From: Owenia fusiformis
Lineage: Eukaryota; Annelida; Polychaeta; Sabellida; Oweniidae
DNA: 64,000 nucleotides
Direction of reading: 5' to 3'
Assembly (NCBI GenBank): GCA_903813345.2
Contig: CAIIXF020000005.1
Span: 28,461,375-28,525,374 of the forward strand
Made by a program: the position numbers and the translations under genes. Shown piece after piece: positions 45,482 to 57,611 of this stretch; within the stretch, counting starts at the first letter, position 1; the number at the start of each line of letters is the position of its first letter. The notes beneath the pieces were generated by a model that was given only the letters and a program-made list of their open reading frames with translations, did no database searches and had not been told where the DNA came from.

Positions 45482-48400
45482 ATGAAGCGAATAACGATCT
45501 TCAAAAATGGTTCTAAGACAGATCCAAAGGTATGCATTTTCTGGGCAATTGTCGAATTGAATATCTTATTCTCTATCAAATTAGGCTAGGCTAGGCCTAC
45601 ACTAATTATTTAGTTCTTGGCCTAATCAAAAATGCCGGCATAGTCGTATCTAAAGATGAGACACCAAGATTTTTCGATTTTTCATTTCCCGATTGTGCAG
45701 CCATTGCACAAGTGAGAAATCATACCTCATTCAAAGCGTCCTGTTATTCTGTATCTCCGTAATTACAAACAAGGGTTATTCAAACATTACTACATCAATA
45801 AGAGTCAAAAAAGATATCACGTCGTTTGGGGGAGGTTTTGAAGGATGGTCATTTTTCCAGTAGCTTTTTCAATTCAATTTCTCATCTTGAGGTTTATTTT
45901 ATTGAATCTAGCCTACTACTACTATCATACGATCTGGCTGGCATCTGTGGGCCTTACTTTAAATGTCTATATCATAGATCATAGTAGAGAGTACTTATCC
46001 CGTTCCAGGACTTATGGTCCTGTACTGAGCGCATACATTTGCCTGTACGATTACAACTTGGGAGAATTATCTACGCCCCTTCCACTTAAGAAACCTACCT
46101 CAATGCATTCTAGGACTCAAAATGTAGCTTCTAATATATTGGAACCGCCGATTGTCTGGGTTAGTTGGCAGAACGAGGTCTTTTTGTTTCTTATGGCTCT
46201 TTTGGTCGAAGTTCGATTAAGATGGCGGTTATAACGGAATTTCCCGAACTTTTCCATAATAGCACGAACTTGGTATTTCGTTACGTCACTTCCGTGTAAA
46301 ATGGATTTGTTTCCGGAAAGAGGGAATTTCGAAAATTTCAGACAATATTTTCAATATTTACTGCCATGTAGACAACCTATGCTCTTAACTGTATACCAAA
46401 TGGTTAAACAATGTTTCTTACCGGAAACAAATCCATTTAAACACGGAAGTGACGGAACGAAATACCAAGTTCGTGCTATTACGGAAAACTTCGGGAAATT
46501 CCGTTATAACTGCCATCTTAATCGAACTTCGACCAAAAGAGCCATAAGAAACAAAAAGACCTCGTTCTGCCAACTAACCCAGACAATCGGCAGTTCCAAT
46601 ATATTAGAAGCTACATTTTGAGTCCTAGAATGCATTGAGGTAGGTTTCTTAAGTGGAAGGGGCGTAGATAATTCTCCCAAGTTGTAATCGTACAGGCAAA
46701 TGTATGCGCTCAGTACAGGACCATAAGTCCTGGAACGGGATAAGAGAGTACATGTATCACCAATGTTGTCGCGATGTGCCATAATTGTACATGACAGGAG
46801 TAAAATTGTAATATGTTCATCACGATGTATATTGGGTAAAAGTCAATATATACTATACTCACTGAAATACTGAACACAAATGCACTAAAATACTAGAAAC
46901 AACAAATAACACTTCCCTTAATGGTGTGCAAAACAAGGATACATACAGAAGTCAGTGGATTTTCATTTGATAGATTCTGCTCCGGTGCCTTTGACTGAGA
47001 TACTGAAATCAGACACAATTTAATCTTAATCGTTGACATTGACTATTAATATATTTTAAAGATGTCTAACACTTCCAGGTATTGTTGGTCCCAGCTTCAC
47101 TGTCAGATTTGCTAGACAGGGTCAGTCAGAAACTTGGAATCTCGGCCACAATTTTGTTCACATGCAATGGTGCAGAAATAGATGATATAGATCTTATAAG
47201 GTGAGAATATTTTGATGGTAAGTTTGTGATGAATCTGTTGTGTTGGTCTAAGTTAATGAGTAACAAGAAAATCAAGTGAAAATTACACTAGAAAAATACG
47301 AAGGCCATAATGGTATTTTGACAAAACTGATCCACTTTTTATGGAAATACCACAGAGAAAGACATTGAACAATCTACATTTTACTGCTTGATTTCTGTTG
47401 GCTAGGTAACATGTTAATGACGTCACAAATTAAAATATAATAAACACTGTGATATGTGATGTTTAGCTTTCTTGTCTGTGTAGTTGATAGGGCAATAAGT
47501 AACTGATGTCATAATTTATGTTATATTACGTCATATCTTGATCAAAAACACAACATATGACGTCGTGATCGTTGCTTTGATGGTTTGCCATATAAGGTAA
47601 TAATGGCGGGCTTTTGGTCACGTGACTGGTCGACAGTCGGTCCATAGAACGAATGGCTCCGCCCACTTCGTGGGGGGCCTTCGTAAAAAGTAATAATATT
47701 TACAGTATATCCTCCTTGCATATAATCAACACATATTCGTTGTCTAAGACAAGCAGTAAGATATAAATCAGGTTTTAAGACATAGTTGTTATTTTTTAGA
47801 GATGATGATACACTATATGCGTCTGAAGGTTCAGCATTTATAGGTAATGTATTTTATATAACAATGGAAAAAATAAACAAAAATAAGATTAGAAAAGAAA
47901 GATTTTTCCATCATTTTCATTGTTTCTATATCAGTGTTTTCTCCATCTAATGCAACCAACAAAAACTCAACCTGTTCTACCACTCTACATTCCACCTTGG
48001 TGATATGATATTCTTGTTGATATGGTTGTAGGTATGCTTGCAATGTATACTGTACTCCCGGTATTATTCGCATGCATTTTGATTTCTTTGTTCGTGATCG
48101 TGGTATAATCGCGTATATTTATCGTCGCGAAATGTGTCTTTTAAATCCCCGGGGATTTGTTAAATTAGTATTTACCTGGGACTTAGATATATTTCATATA
48201 TTTATATATGTACAGTAAAACTTGTGTATAGTGAACATTTTTTTGCCAAGAAAAAACGTTCACTGTAGGTAGGTGTTCACTAGAGAGAGGGTAATTTATA
48301 CAGAAGTCAGTGGACTGTGTGCATAGGAAGAGTGTCCACTAGGGACAGGTGTTCACTAGAGAGAGGTGTTCACTAAGACAGGTTTTACTGTATATTATAT

Positions 48401-51400
48401 ATTTTGTTCGGTGTAAAATGTTTTGTCTAGTGTTGGGCGATAATTTAAAAAAGCCTAAAATGTATATTATGAGTTGGCTTATTAGGTCATTACTCATTTG
48501 GTTTTCTTGCAGATACAACTAGTCCTCAGTTACCAGTATCACTAAGACAGAACCATGTGAGGTCATCAATGGTGTTGCCAAAGTTACAAGAACTCAAAAT
48601 AGGAGGAACAGAGTCTAACTGGGTCACACTTAACGTGGGTGGAAAACACTTTACAACAACTAGGTGTGTTGATGTACATTTTACTCTTTAATCCTTATAA
48701 ATATAATGATAATATAGGGACACAACATTACTTTTTTGATAGTCCTACTCTTCAGTAATGTGTCCACATTCTAAAGTATGAGCATTAAGAATGCCTCTTC
48801 CAGCCCTTGGGACAAGATTCATTTCACTGCTTTAAGTTTTCAAATTATTTCCAAAAAGATAAGTTAGATTTGATTTCAGTCATTTAGTAAATTAGTTGCT
48901 TACATTGATTTACAAAATAAATTGCAAAAATTGATTATCTAAGGGATGAAAAATTATATTTTAAATGTTGTGTTTCATTTACAATAATAATTATGTTTTT
49001 CATTTTCAGGAGTACCCTTACCTCAAAGGAACCAACAAGCATGCTGGCCAGAATGTTTGCCAATGAGGGAGGTATGATATTTCAAAAAAAAAATTTAGAC
49101 AACCTTGCTGAAATGACAAGTCATACCAACTTTTTAAGAAATATTTTTATTATCTAAAACTTGATATCAATGGATACACAAGTAGGAGGTATTAATCATT
49201 ATCCTACACTTAGTACATGTATACTAAATGTATAATAACATCAAAAAATAAATTTGATATTTATTGGCAAAATGAATAACCGGAGGATATCGTGATGATA
49301 TACTCCGGGATGAGGATATTGTGACTATATACTCTGGAAAACCCAATATGCGGAGGATATTGTGACAATATACTCTGCTTGTTGATTTTCCGCCAAATTG
49401 ACTATATTTGGCATGAAATTCATTTTGCAATGATATTATACATTTAGTACACTCCTTGTAAGTGTAGGATAATAAGAACATCCTATGATTTTTTTTAATC
49501 TACTCGGTGATATTGATATATGCACTCGTTCGCTTTGATCTCTCGTGCAGATATCAATATCACCTCGTAGATAAAAATGATATTCCTCAAAATCATAGGA
49601 TATCCTATAATTATCCTACACTTAGTGTACTAAATGTATAATAACATTAAAAATAAATTTGATATTTATTGGCAAAATGAATATCCGGAGGATATCGTAA
49701 CGATATACTCCAGAAAACCCAATATGCGGAGGATATTGTGACGATATACTCCGCTTGTTGATTTTCCGCCAAATTGACTCTATTTGGCATGAAATTCATT
49801 TTGCAATGATATTATACATTTAGTACACTCTTTGTAAGTGTAGAATAATAAGAACATCCTATGATTTTTTTTAATCTACTCGGTGATATTGATATATGTA
49901 CTCGTTCGCTTTGCTCTATCGTGCAGATATCAATATCACCTCGTAGATAAAAATGATATTCCTCAAAATCATAGGATATCCTATAATTATCCAAACTTTT
50001 TTTTGAAAAAATAACCTTGTCAGAAGTGCAGTATACTCTTTTTAAACTTTTTTTCATTTGCATACCCTGTTTTACATATGTTATACACATGTATATTGTA
50101 AAATAACAGAAAAAATCATTTGCAGGCAACAGTTGGGGCAGTAGTGTGGACAGTAAAGGTGCTTACCTAATTGACAGGTCCCCAATATATTTCGAGCCAA
50201 TACTTAACTACCTCAGACATGGAGAACTAATCATCGATCCATCCATCAATACTCAAGGTACAGTATACTAGTATACACGGTCACCATTTTTGGCTCTTAT
50301 ATTGTTAATGAATAATTCGTCATGCCCATATGAAACCCCTCAGTAAATCAACGCAAAATTTAAGTGTAGAGGACATGCGACTATGAGGCTCGTTTTTCAT
50401 GAAAGCACTCCCAGATCAGAACATTTTGATTCATGCTTCGTGTAGAATAAGGTTTCTAAAATTCTTTTAATAAAAATTAGCCAAACATTCAAAACAAAAC
50501 AAACAAAAAATCAAAATGGCTAAATGTTAATTATTGGCAACATTTAGGTAAAATATTAAACATTTCTACAAATCGTAATTAATAAGTTTTCATTTTTTTA
50601 GGTGTACTGGAAGAAGCCAAATTCTTTGGGATTATCTCACTTATTCCAAGATTAGAAAAAATAATCCAGGTAAGCTGGCCTACATAATTTGTGTATTTGT
50701 TCAATCAGTGGTTGAATTTTGATGTACATATCATTTGAATTTTTATCTTGTAATCTTAAACTGTAAATAGAAATTAACCTATGAAAAGGCACATTCCAAT
50801 TGATGCAATGGTCTTGACTAGTGGTGTCAATTAACCGCTTGAGCATTAACCGGTTAACCGGGGTTTTTTACAGGTTAAAGTCGATTAACCGGCAGGAAAT
50901 TTGAACTTATAATTTCAAATGAAATCTTCATCTTCGATCTTGAAAGTTAAAAAAAAAATGGGAAAAATGATATATCGGCGTTTATTTTTTACGTTCGTCA
51001 AGCTTTACGCTATTCTATGTAAGTAAGCGTGGGAAAGCAATGTGGCAGGGATTAAAGTTGCTGATTGGATGTTTGTAAGGAATTATCGGACCTATCACGT
51101 GTATGAGTAGCTCACATGAAACTGACGCTTGAAAAACAAACAGATTAAAATGCAAAGTAAGCGCGGGAAAGCAATGTGGCAGGGATTAAAGTTGCTGATT
51201 GGATGTTTGTAAGGAGTTATGGGACTTATGACATGTATGAGTAGCTTACATGAAACTGACACCATAAAACCAAACGGATTAGCATGCAAAATAAGCGCGG
51301 GAAATAACAGAATTATACACGGTCAACTAACCGCCCATAAAAACTCAGACTGGTCAAGGCATTATCGGCGGTTAACCGGTTAATACTTGACACCTCTAGT

Positions 51401-54400
51401 CTTGACCGATATGTGGACAATTTAGTTTTTTTTATATTAATGCATAAGAAGCTCCATATTTTTATGTCGCCACCAAAAAGTGGGGACATATTGTTATGGT
51501 CTCCTTTTTTTGACGGTGGTTGGCGTTTGGTGGTTGGTGATTGGCGTCTGTAACAAATTCTTACAACATCCAATAACTTAACAAATATTGATTAGACTGA
51601 CTTCAATTTTTTCAAATTCATCTGCCGGTACATGTTTTCAGAAGTTCAAATCTGACTTTATATTTAAGATTTGACCTTCAATGACCTTTTCAAGGTAAAA
51701 AAAGGTCAAAAATGTAAATTGATTGTTTTTTCAAAATCATCTACAAGTTCTCAACAGTTCAAATCTGACTATAGATTTGTCCTTCATTGACATTTTCAAG
51801 GTCAAAAAAGATTTGACCTTCAATGACCTTTTCAAGGTTAAAATGTCTTTTTTCAACTTGCTTCAAATTGACCAATTTATTTTTTCAAAATCATCTACAA
51901 GTTCCCAGAAATTCAAATCTGACTTGAGATTGAACTCATAATATTGTGAGCAACTAGGTGGTGACATTTTAATGCCTTGTGCTTCTCTATTTGTAGGCAG
52001 AAAAGAGGCCAGATGACGGGACACCTATTACACGTCGAGAACTAATACTCTCCCTTATGACCACACCAACCAACAAAGAACTTAGATGTCAGGTAATTAA
52101 ACATATATAAATATAAGCCTATCAGACTCATGATAATGAATGTATGTGTTGCCTTTTGACTTGGGCAAGGCTATATTGAGGCATTTTTAGATGTTGACAC
52201 TGTTGTTTATCAGTTTTGAATAGCTTGGCATTTTTAGACATTTTTAGATGTTGACACTGTTGTTTATCAGTTTTGAATAGCTTGGCATTTTTAGACATTT
52301 TTAGATGTTGACACTGTTGTTTATCAGTTTTGAATAGCTTGCTCAAATTTTTCATGACAAGCACACAGAGATGCAATATGTACTACTATAGTGCATTCAA
52401 TCTAAACAATATTTTTGTATGATGTTCATATTTTTCTCAGTTGATCAGGTCAATATATCACTGATTGAATTACTCCCCTTGCAGGGTCTCAACTTCTCAG
52501 GTGCTCAGCTACACAAATTAGATCTCCGCTACATCAACTTCAAGTATGCTAACCTCCAGAATGTCAACTTTAGTTGCGCCAACATATCTTACTGCAACTT
52601 TGAGAGAGCTGACATTGCAAATGCTGTCCTAGATGTAAGTATATAGATTGACTGTCTCTTAATCACTCAAATTCCAATTCATAGCAAAAAAGTGTTCTCC
52701 GTGCGTATATTTACTTCCTAGTATGCAATTTGAGTCTCTTACTATGCCAAGCCAATCAGAGTCTGCTATTGCTCATCAACGATGATTTCTTAATGCTATT
52801 TTTGGGAATCTAAATTTGATTGTACATTGTATGAGTCATGGGACCTTACTTGAGGCATATCTTTCCTTAAGAGGGGGTCTTACCCAATGACTTTATGCAA
52901 GACCACTTGCCATCTAAAAGAAAGAGTAAATCTAAGTGTCTTCTTTATTGGTAATGCATAAACAGCAGATTGCGTACTGATTTGACATATTGGTATAGCA
53001 GCATGAGCATACCTTTCCTTTAAATGTTATAATAGCTGATTTGTGTTTATCAGGGTGCTAATCTCCTTGGTGTAAAGATGCTGTGTGCTAACATGGAGGG
53101 GGCATCAATGAAGGGGTGTAACTTTGAGGATCCTGCTGGAAGCCGGGCTAATATGGAAGGTAAGCCATTTCAGTTGATACAAACAAGTAACAAACGGGGC
53201 ATTAACATGACAAAATGTCACCATATACTATAGCACTGTTGTAAAGAGCAAGTAGATAAAATTTTAACCATACAAATTAGATAGTAATTATCCCAACGAA
53301 CGAAGTTCGGTAGGGATAAAGTGAAGCCCTCCGTCCGTCAGTCCGTCAGTCAGTCCGTCCGTCCGTCCGGAAGATAACTCAAATACGAGTTGACGGATTT
53401 TCTTCATATTTAGTGGAAAGATGTATATTGGTGAATAGTTGTACACAAAAAAAAAAATTTTTAGAAAAAAATTTTTTTTAGATCTTTCTGAAGTATAGCT
53501 TTATTATACTCAAATGAAAGGCAATTAAGAGTAGATTGCAAATATTGTATCTTTTTCTGATTCGAGCCTCGTAAAATTCAAAATGGCCGTCTAATGTACG
53601 ATTTGGCAATAATTTTTCGATCCCTTCAAAGTATGGCTATATTATACTCAAATTGAAGGAATTTTGGAGTAGATCACAATTATGGTATTATTCTTCAGAT
53701 TTATACCTCAGAAAATTCAAAATGGCTGCTTTGCAGGAATTCGCAATTCTAAAATTTAAATTTTTCAATTTTAACCAAAGTAATGAGTATAATTGATTGG
53801 AATTCGGTAATTGATATTTTGTTCGTTGGGATTTGCTACTCCGCGGAGTTGCCATTGTCTAGTTAAATTAAGTAGAGTTACCCTTTGTGTGTCCTGATTC
53901 TATTTCCAATTGTATACATCGACATATCTCACTCTCCTTGCAATTCTTTTTGAATGTATTAAAAACAATGATGTATGTTCCTCCAGGTGCAATAATGAAA
54001 GGTGTCAATCTAGAAGGAAGCCGTATGGCAGGAGTAAATCTAAGAGTTGCTAATCTTAAAAACAGCAACCTTCAGAATTGTGATTTAAGAGGTGCAGTCC
54101 TTGCAGGGGCAGATTTAGAGGTGAGACTTAGATCTTGAGAAGTCTGGTCTTTTTATCACACGTTTTCAAAGTGCTGTACTGTCATCATCTTGAATTCGAA
54201 ATTCATCTTGATGTTATTTAAAATATAAATAGGCCTGTGTGTATCAATGTGGATCAGTGATTCAGAATAAATTAAATACCAGAGAAATTATATTTTCTCT
54301 TGTCCATTTTTGTCATTTTTATTTTCTGTTCTTTTGCAAGTTTATTTGGAATTAAAGAGCTTAACAATTTGGATAGGATTTCTGAATCAAAGATTGAGTA

Positions 54401-54632
54401 AATAGAAGTTTAATTTATATCAAATAAAAAAACAAAATTCATAAGGTCTCCCATGTGGAAAAAACTCCTTTCCATCAATGTATCAAGCCACATTATTGCA
54501 TATTTTATTTTTTAGAATTGTGATCTATCTGGTTGTGACCTACAAGAGGCAAATCTACGAGGTGCTAACTTGAAAGATGCTGCTTTTGAGCTAATGTTAA
54601 ACCCTCTGCATATGTCACAGGCTGTGAGGTGA
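45482..54632 (+). CDS. KCTD9: KCTD9, BTB and pentapeptide-repeat protein (12 exons, 409 aa)
   Basis: Exons: 45482-45529, 47079-47200, 47800-47843, 48513-48663, 49010-49071, 50126-50257, 50602-50669, 51997-52092, 52485-52634, 53054-53159, 53987-54120, 54516-54632. All GT-AG, phases agree (1230 bp). Family members are thought to act as CUL3 ubiquitin-ligase adaptors. The N-terminal 75 residues (MKRITIFKNG...) match the small ubiquitin-like/DUF3354 domain. BTB/T1 domain about 106-205 (WVTLNVGGKHFTTTRSTL; YFEPILNYLRHGEL). Pentapeptide repeats A(N/D)LxN about 242-400, for example ANLQNVNFSCANI and CDLSGCDLQEANLRGANLKD, which fold as a right-handed beta-helix. The C-terminus LNPLHMSQAVR is the family signature end. 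Human is 389 aa; extra residues lie between the N-domain and BTB. Introns are packed with transposons. Confidence 0.96.
45987..46751. mobile_element. 749-bp foldback element with about 322-bp inverted arms and 8-bp target duplication
   Basis: The element spans 45995-46743. Its arms (45995-46316 and 46421-46743) are near-identical reverse complements with only a handful of mismatches, around a 104-bp spacer. The tips read TTATCCCGTTCC/GGAACGGGATAA. GAGAGTAC flanks both sides (45987-45994, 46744-46751). Long terminal repeats plus an 8-9 bp duplication suggest a Mutator-like non-autonomous element; hAT is the alternative. It lies in KCTD9 intron 1. Open frames in both arms are mirror images, not genes. 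Confidence 0.9.
48211..48392. mobile_element. Tc1/mariner-type MITE in KCTD9 intron 3
   Basis: Begins TACAGTAAAACTTGT and ends ACAGGTTTTACTGTA, with internal GTTCACTAGAGAGAGG repeats. TA dinucleotides at both ends fit mariner-type insertion. About 182 bp. Confidence 0.7.
49198..49992. repeat. Two tandem copies of a 412-bp palindromic unit in KCTD9 intron 5
   Basis: Copies begin ATTATCCTACACTTAGT at 49198 and 49610. Each holds repeated CGGAGGATAT-GTGA-GATATACTCC blocks, the inverted end TAAGTGTAGGATAAT, and a second hairpin whose arms carry ATCCTATGATTTT and AAAATCATAGGAT around GGTGATATTGATAT...ATATCAATATCACC. Probably nested MITEs duplicated together. Confidence 0.85.
50811..51406. mobile_element. 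Non-autonomous hAT element (580 bp) in KCTD9 intron 7
   Basis: Element 50819-51398. Terminal repeats TAGTGGTGTCAA/TTGACACCTCTA and subterminal TTAACCG/CGGTTAA motifs, flanked by a perfect 8-bp duplication GTCTTGAC (50811-50818, 51399-51406), the hAT signature. An internal direct duplication of about 135 bp starts near 51021 and 51156 (AAAGCAATGTGGCAGGGATT). No transposase. Confidence 0.9.
51470..51990. repeat. Dispersed repeat in KCTD9 intron 7
   Basis: Starts with GTCGCCACC and ends with GGTGGTGACATTTTAATGCC. The GGTTGGCGTTTGGTGGTTGG/CTGTAACAAAT block recurs in SFMBT intron 6 (about 28858-28902). GACCTTCAATGACCTTTTCAAGG units repeat internally. The inverted GTCRCCACC ends recall fragments at 12030-12058 and 53199-53225. 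Confidence 0.55.
52165..52342. repeat. 57-bp tandem repeat, three copies, in KCTD9 intron 8
   Basis: Three nearly identical units of ATTTTTAGATGTTGACACTG...TTTTGAATAGCTT. The 57-bp period is divisible by three, giving a spurious repetitive minus-strand frame. Confidence 0.9.
53285..53865. repeat. Dispersed CCGTC-rich repeat in KCTD9 intron 10
   Basis: Starts ATCCCAACGAACGAAGTTCG, has a CCGTCCGTCAGTCC tract, and ends GTTCGTTGGGATTTGCTACT...GTTGCCATTGTCTAGTT, giving partly inverted ends. The end matches a fragment at 23755-23790. A type common in molluscan introns. Confidence 0.65.
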
Positions 54633-55552
54633 CACAGTTAAGTGACACAGCCCTCAGCTTGTTACTGCCCCAAAGCTGACATAGGAACCACATGTGTCAA
54701 GTGATGGATTTTTCACAGCCATACACGTCAAGTAATTAAAATTGGGACACAACCACGGAAACTCACAGAATATGACTGGTTGTTGACAATGGCTCAAAGC
54801 TTGTTCAGTGCCATATGCAATATGTACTTGAAGTGATCATGATCGTACACTCTTTGCTGTCAAATGTTAGGAGATTACCCTATGCTCTTGATTAACCTAA
54901 TCCAAGCACTTTTGACTGGTTCCAGTGGTGTTTGAAAAGACAGTTTTACTCTACTTTATTTATTTGTGCAGTACTTAGTGTTGTTTTCACGTAGCAAGTC
55001 TACACATTCTTGGAGCAAGACTGCTTCCTAAATAGTTACAGGCTGTTACAATAACATCATCTCTAGTCATTGATGAGTGGTGACACATGCCTACCTTACA
55101 CCCCCCAAAAAATGGGTCTTGGGCCTTTCCCATACTATGCCCTCAATCATGCATAGCAAAGACCATCTGTAGGCTCAGATCACTGACATAGCCTGACAGT
55201 AGAAAAATTCAATGTATTTTGATATGCGAAATTCTGAAAGATAGAGAAGAAAAAATATTGTAAAACTATGACAGAAAATTACTCTTAATTCTTTGATGTG
55301 GAAATACAATTGAATTGATGACACTGTGACATGTTTGGGAAATGAAGCCCAAATTCTACATTAATGACTAGTAGATTATTTGAAAATATGAAATAAGTTT
55401 TAACAATACACACCAAAATATAGTACTGGCAGTTTCTTTACACTCGATATTCACTATTATGCAAATCTTTGTAACCACGTGTATATCTATCTGTTGTGTC
55501 ATATTGAAAGACTTGAATGGTGCAAATAAATTCTACAGTATTTATAAATAAA
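54633..55552 (+). other. KCTD9 3' UTR with tandem poly(A) signals
   Basis: No coding signal follows the KCTD9 stop. AATAAA at 55525-55530 and 55547-55552 are the first strong poly(A) candidates and would give a UTR of about 0.9 kb. Confidence 0.45.
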
Positions 55553-56864
55553 AAATATATACATGAGTTTGTCTCATGTTATTATATGGACTCGACATAG
55601 TTTATCAGAAATCAGAACTTTTCCTTAAAATGTAAATAACTTTTTTGTACAAATCAATTTTGTATGAATTGAACATTTTTTGTAAGATGATAAAGTCAAT
55701 GGATCGAGTGATTACCTTAATCATACCAGTGAGTCTCCTATATATTTTTAATTCGTATGTCAATGATTGACTGAATGTAAAGATGGATATTTAAGGCCTA
55801 TGCATATTGTATTAATAGATACAAAAGGAATACATTTTCAGTTGTTTTAGAGGAACTCATTGTTATGATATTGGGTAGACCTATAATGGGATCACTTTCG
55901 GCTGTATATGTGAGTGGCTTATGAATGAAATAGATCCAATTATAAATCCAGTGATCTCAACATTAGAATAACTGGGTACTGAAAATTACCTACTACCCTG
56001 TTGAAAATTTACATCCCATCAAAAGTCTGAAATTTGAAATGTTACGACAATAAATTCATTGTGTGACCAAAAAATCGCAAGAAAAGGAGGTAACCTAGAA
56101 TCAGAAAGCTAAGTTCGAAAAGATGACGTCATTTAACATCCGGGCTTTGTTCACTTGAGGGAAAAATGAAACAGAAGCAAGAAAAGAAATCCACGATTTC
56201 TGTTTTTTCTTGCTCAAAACTGGTAAAATTAGAATTGAGGAACCTGTTGACAAAATTATTGGAATGCCTCAAAAAGCATATTTTTTATTTGCTTTTCTTC
56301 AGCATTCAATTCGGATGGTAGTAACAAAGTGGCTCTGCAATCTTACATCAAACTGTGCCAATAGAGGTTCAGATCTGACACTAGTTTTCTGTTGCTGTGA
56401 TATCAAATAAATAAATCAGTCCTGTAGTCAAGAACCCCCTGCCCTGTACTATTTCAAGATATTCAAGATCACTGTTTTAAAGATAATGTATTTCAAGGAT
56501 TTCCCCATTAAAAAGCAAGCTATGATGAGCATCAAATAAAGAGAGTCATTAATCAAAAAAATCAAACTCAAAATCTCTACTTTTCCATTTATTGATACAA
56601 AATTGTCAAAATGTCAAAATTGTCAAAATGGATGAACTCATTTAATAAAAGTTTAGGCCTAGTATTGGTTATAATTATTTTATTACAAATACATTCACAA
56701 ATGTGTACAAAATATATACAGTCCTATTTATAAAGATTACAAAAATATTTCCTTTTAATCAAACAATATTTTGGTTGAGAACAATTCTCAACCAATTGTC
56801 AATTCCTGTATTTTAAAGTAGTGTTGCTCCAAATTGGTGAAACGGTTTAGCTTAAAATATACTG
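55553..56864. other. Intergenic stretch with an isolated CRE
   Basis: Mostly AT-rich with nothing recognisable. A perfect palindromic TGACGTCA lies at 56124-56131, 35 bp before an ATG at 56166 that opens a short Lys/Gln-rich frame. No following exon was recognised. Confidence 0.4.
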
Positions 56865-57066
56865 CAGTGATCTCTCCAACATTAAAGCAAGTGGGCGCAG
56901 AACCCACTTGAGATTTTGAAAACATCCTTGCACCTACCTGAAAATTCATTTGCACCCACTTGAAGATGAGAAAATCATAAAAAAGGCAAATTTTGCCAAT
57001 TTTGGTCTGAATTGACAGAATGAGAATTTTGCACCCACTTGAGAGAAAATCCTGTGGAGACCACTG
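56865..57066. mobile_element. MITE with CAGTGATCTC/GAGACCACTG ends (copy 2)
   Basis: Same family and orientation as 7161-7351: shared AACATTAAAGCAAGTGGG, GAGATTTTGAAAA and TTTGCACCCACTT. Flanked by TACTG on both sides, a possible 5-bp duplication. Confidence 0.7.
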
Positions 57067-57611
57067 TACTGACTACATCAAGCATTAAATTCTTTGTAAA
57101 TGTAAGCTACATAATGATCCATATTTTCAGTGGTAGATTGTCATGATTGTAGTACTTTAGATTGGTTTAATTTGGCGCTAATTAATTCAAGTGATTTTGT
57201 CATTTTTTGTTTGCATATTGGCAGCTATTAAATTTGGCGAACACTATACTAGGGCTTGGACATTTCTCTGACACCATAACTTCCACATACACTGGACTAA
57301 AATAGAAATTGTTGCACATTTATTTTTAATTCAAATACTTCATCTAGCTAGTAATTCATTATTGAAAGAATTCCCCATGGTAATGCTCAATCATATTGAT
57401 GTTCGTTCAGCTTGTCCTTTTCAGATTTTGTAAAAACTAAAACGGAAATAAATAAAAGACACCGGAAAAAGTTCCTTGGAAAATTCTTGGGGATTATTTC
57501 TGAATTTTGGAGAAGCTGTAAATTGGCGTTTTTATCCATTTCACCAAATTAAAGCGGGCGCAAAATTAACCCAATCTATATTATTACTCCAAACCTCTGG
57601 CTTCAGGGTAA

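Noticed and set aside
45845-46782. Two similar proteins encoded by opposite strands in KCTD9 intron 1
   Set aside because: They are mirror-image translations of the two arms of the foldback element and match no coding family.
52128-52376. Repetitive 82-codon minus-strand frame in KCTD9 intron 8
   Set aside because: It comes from a 57-bp tandem repeat whose length is a multiple of three; no other coding evidence.
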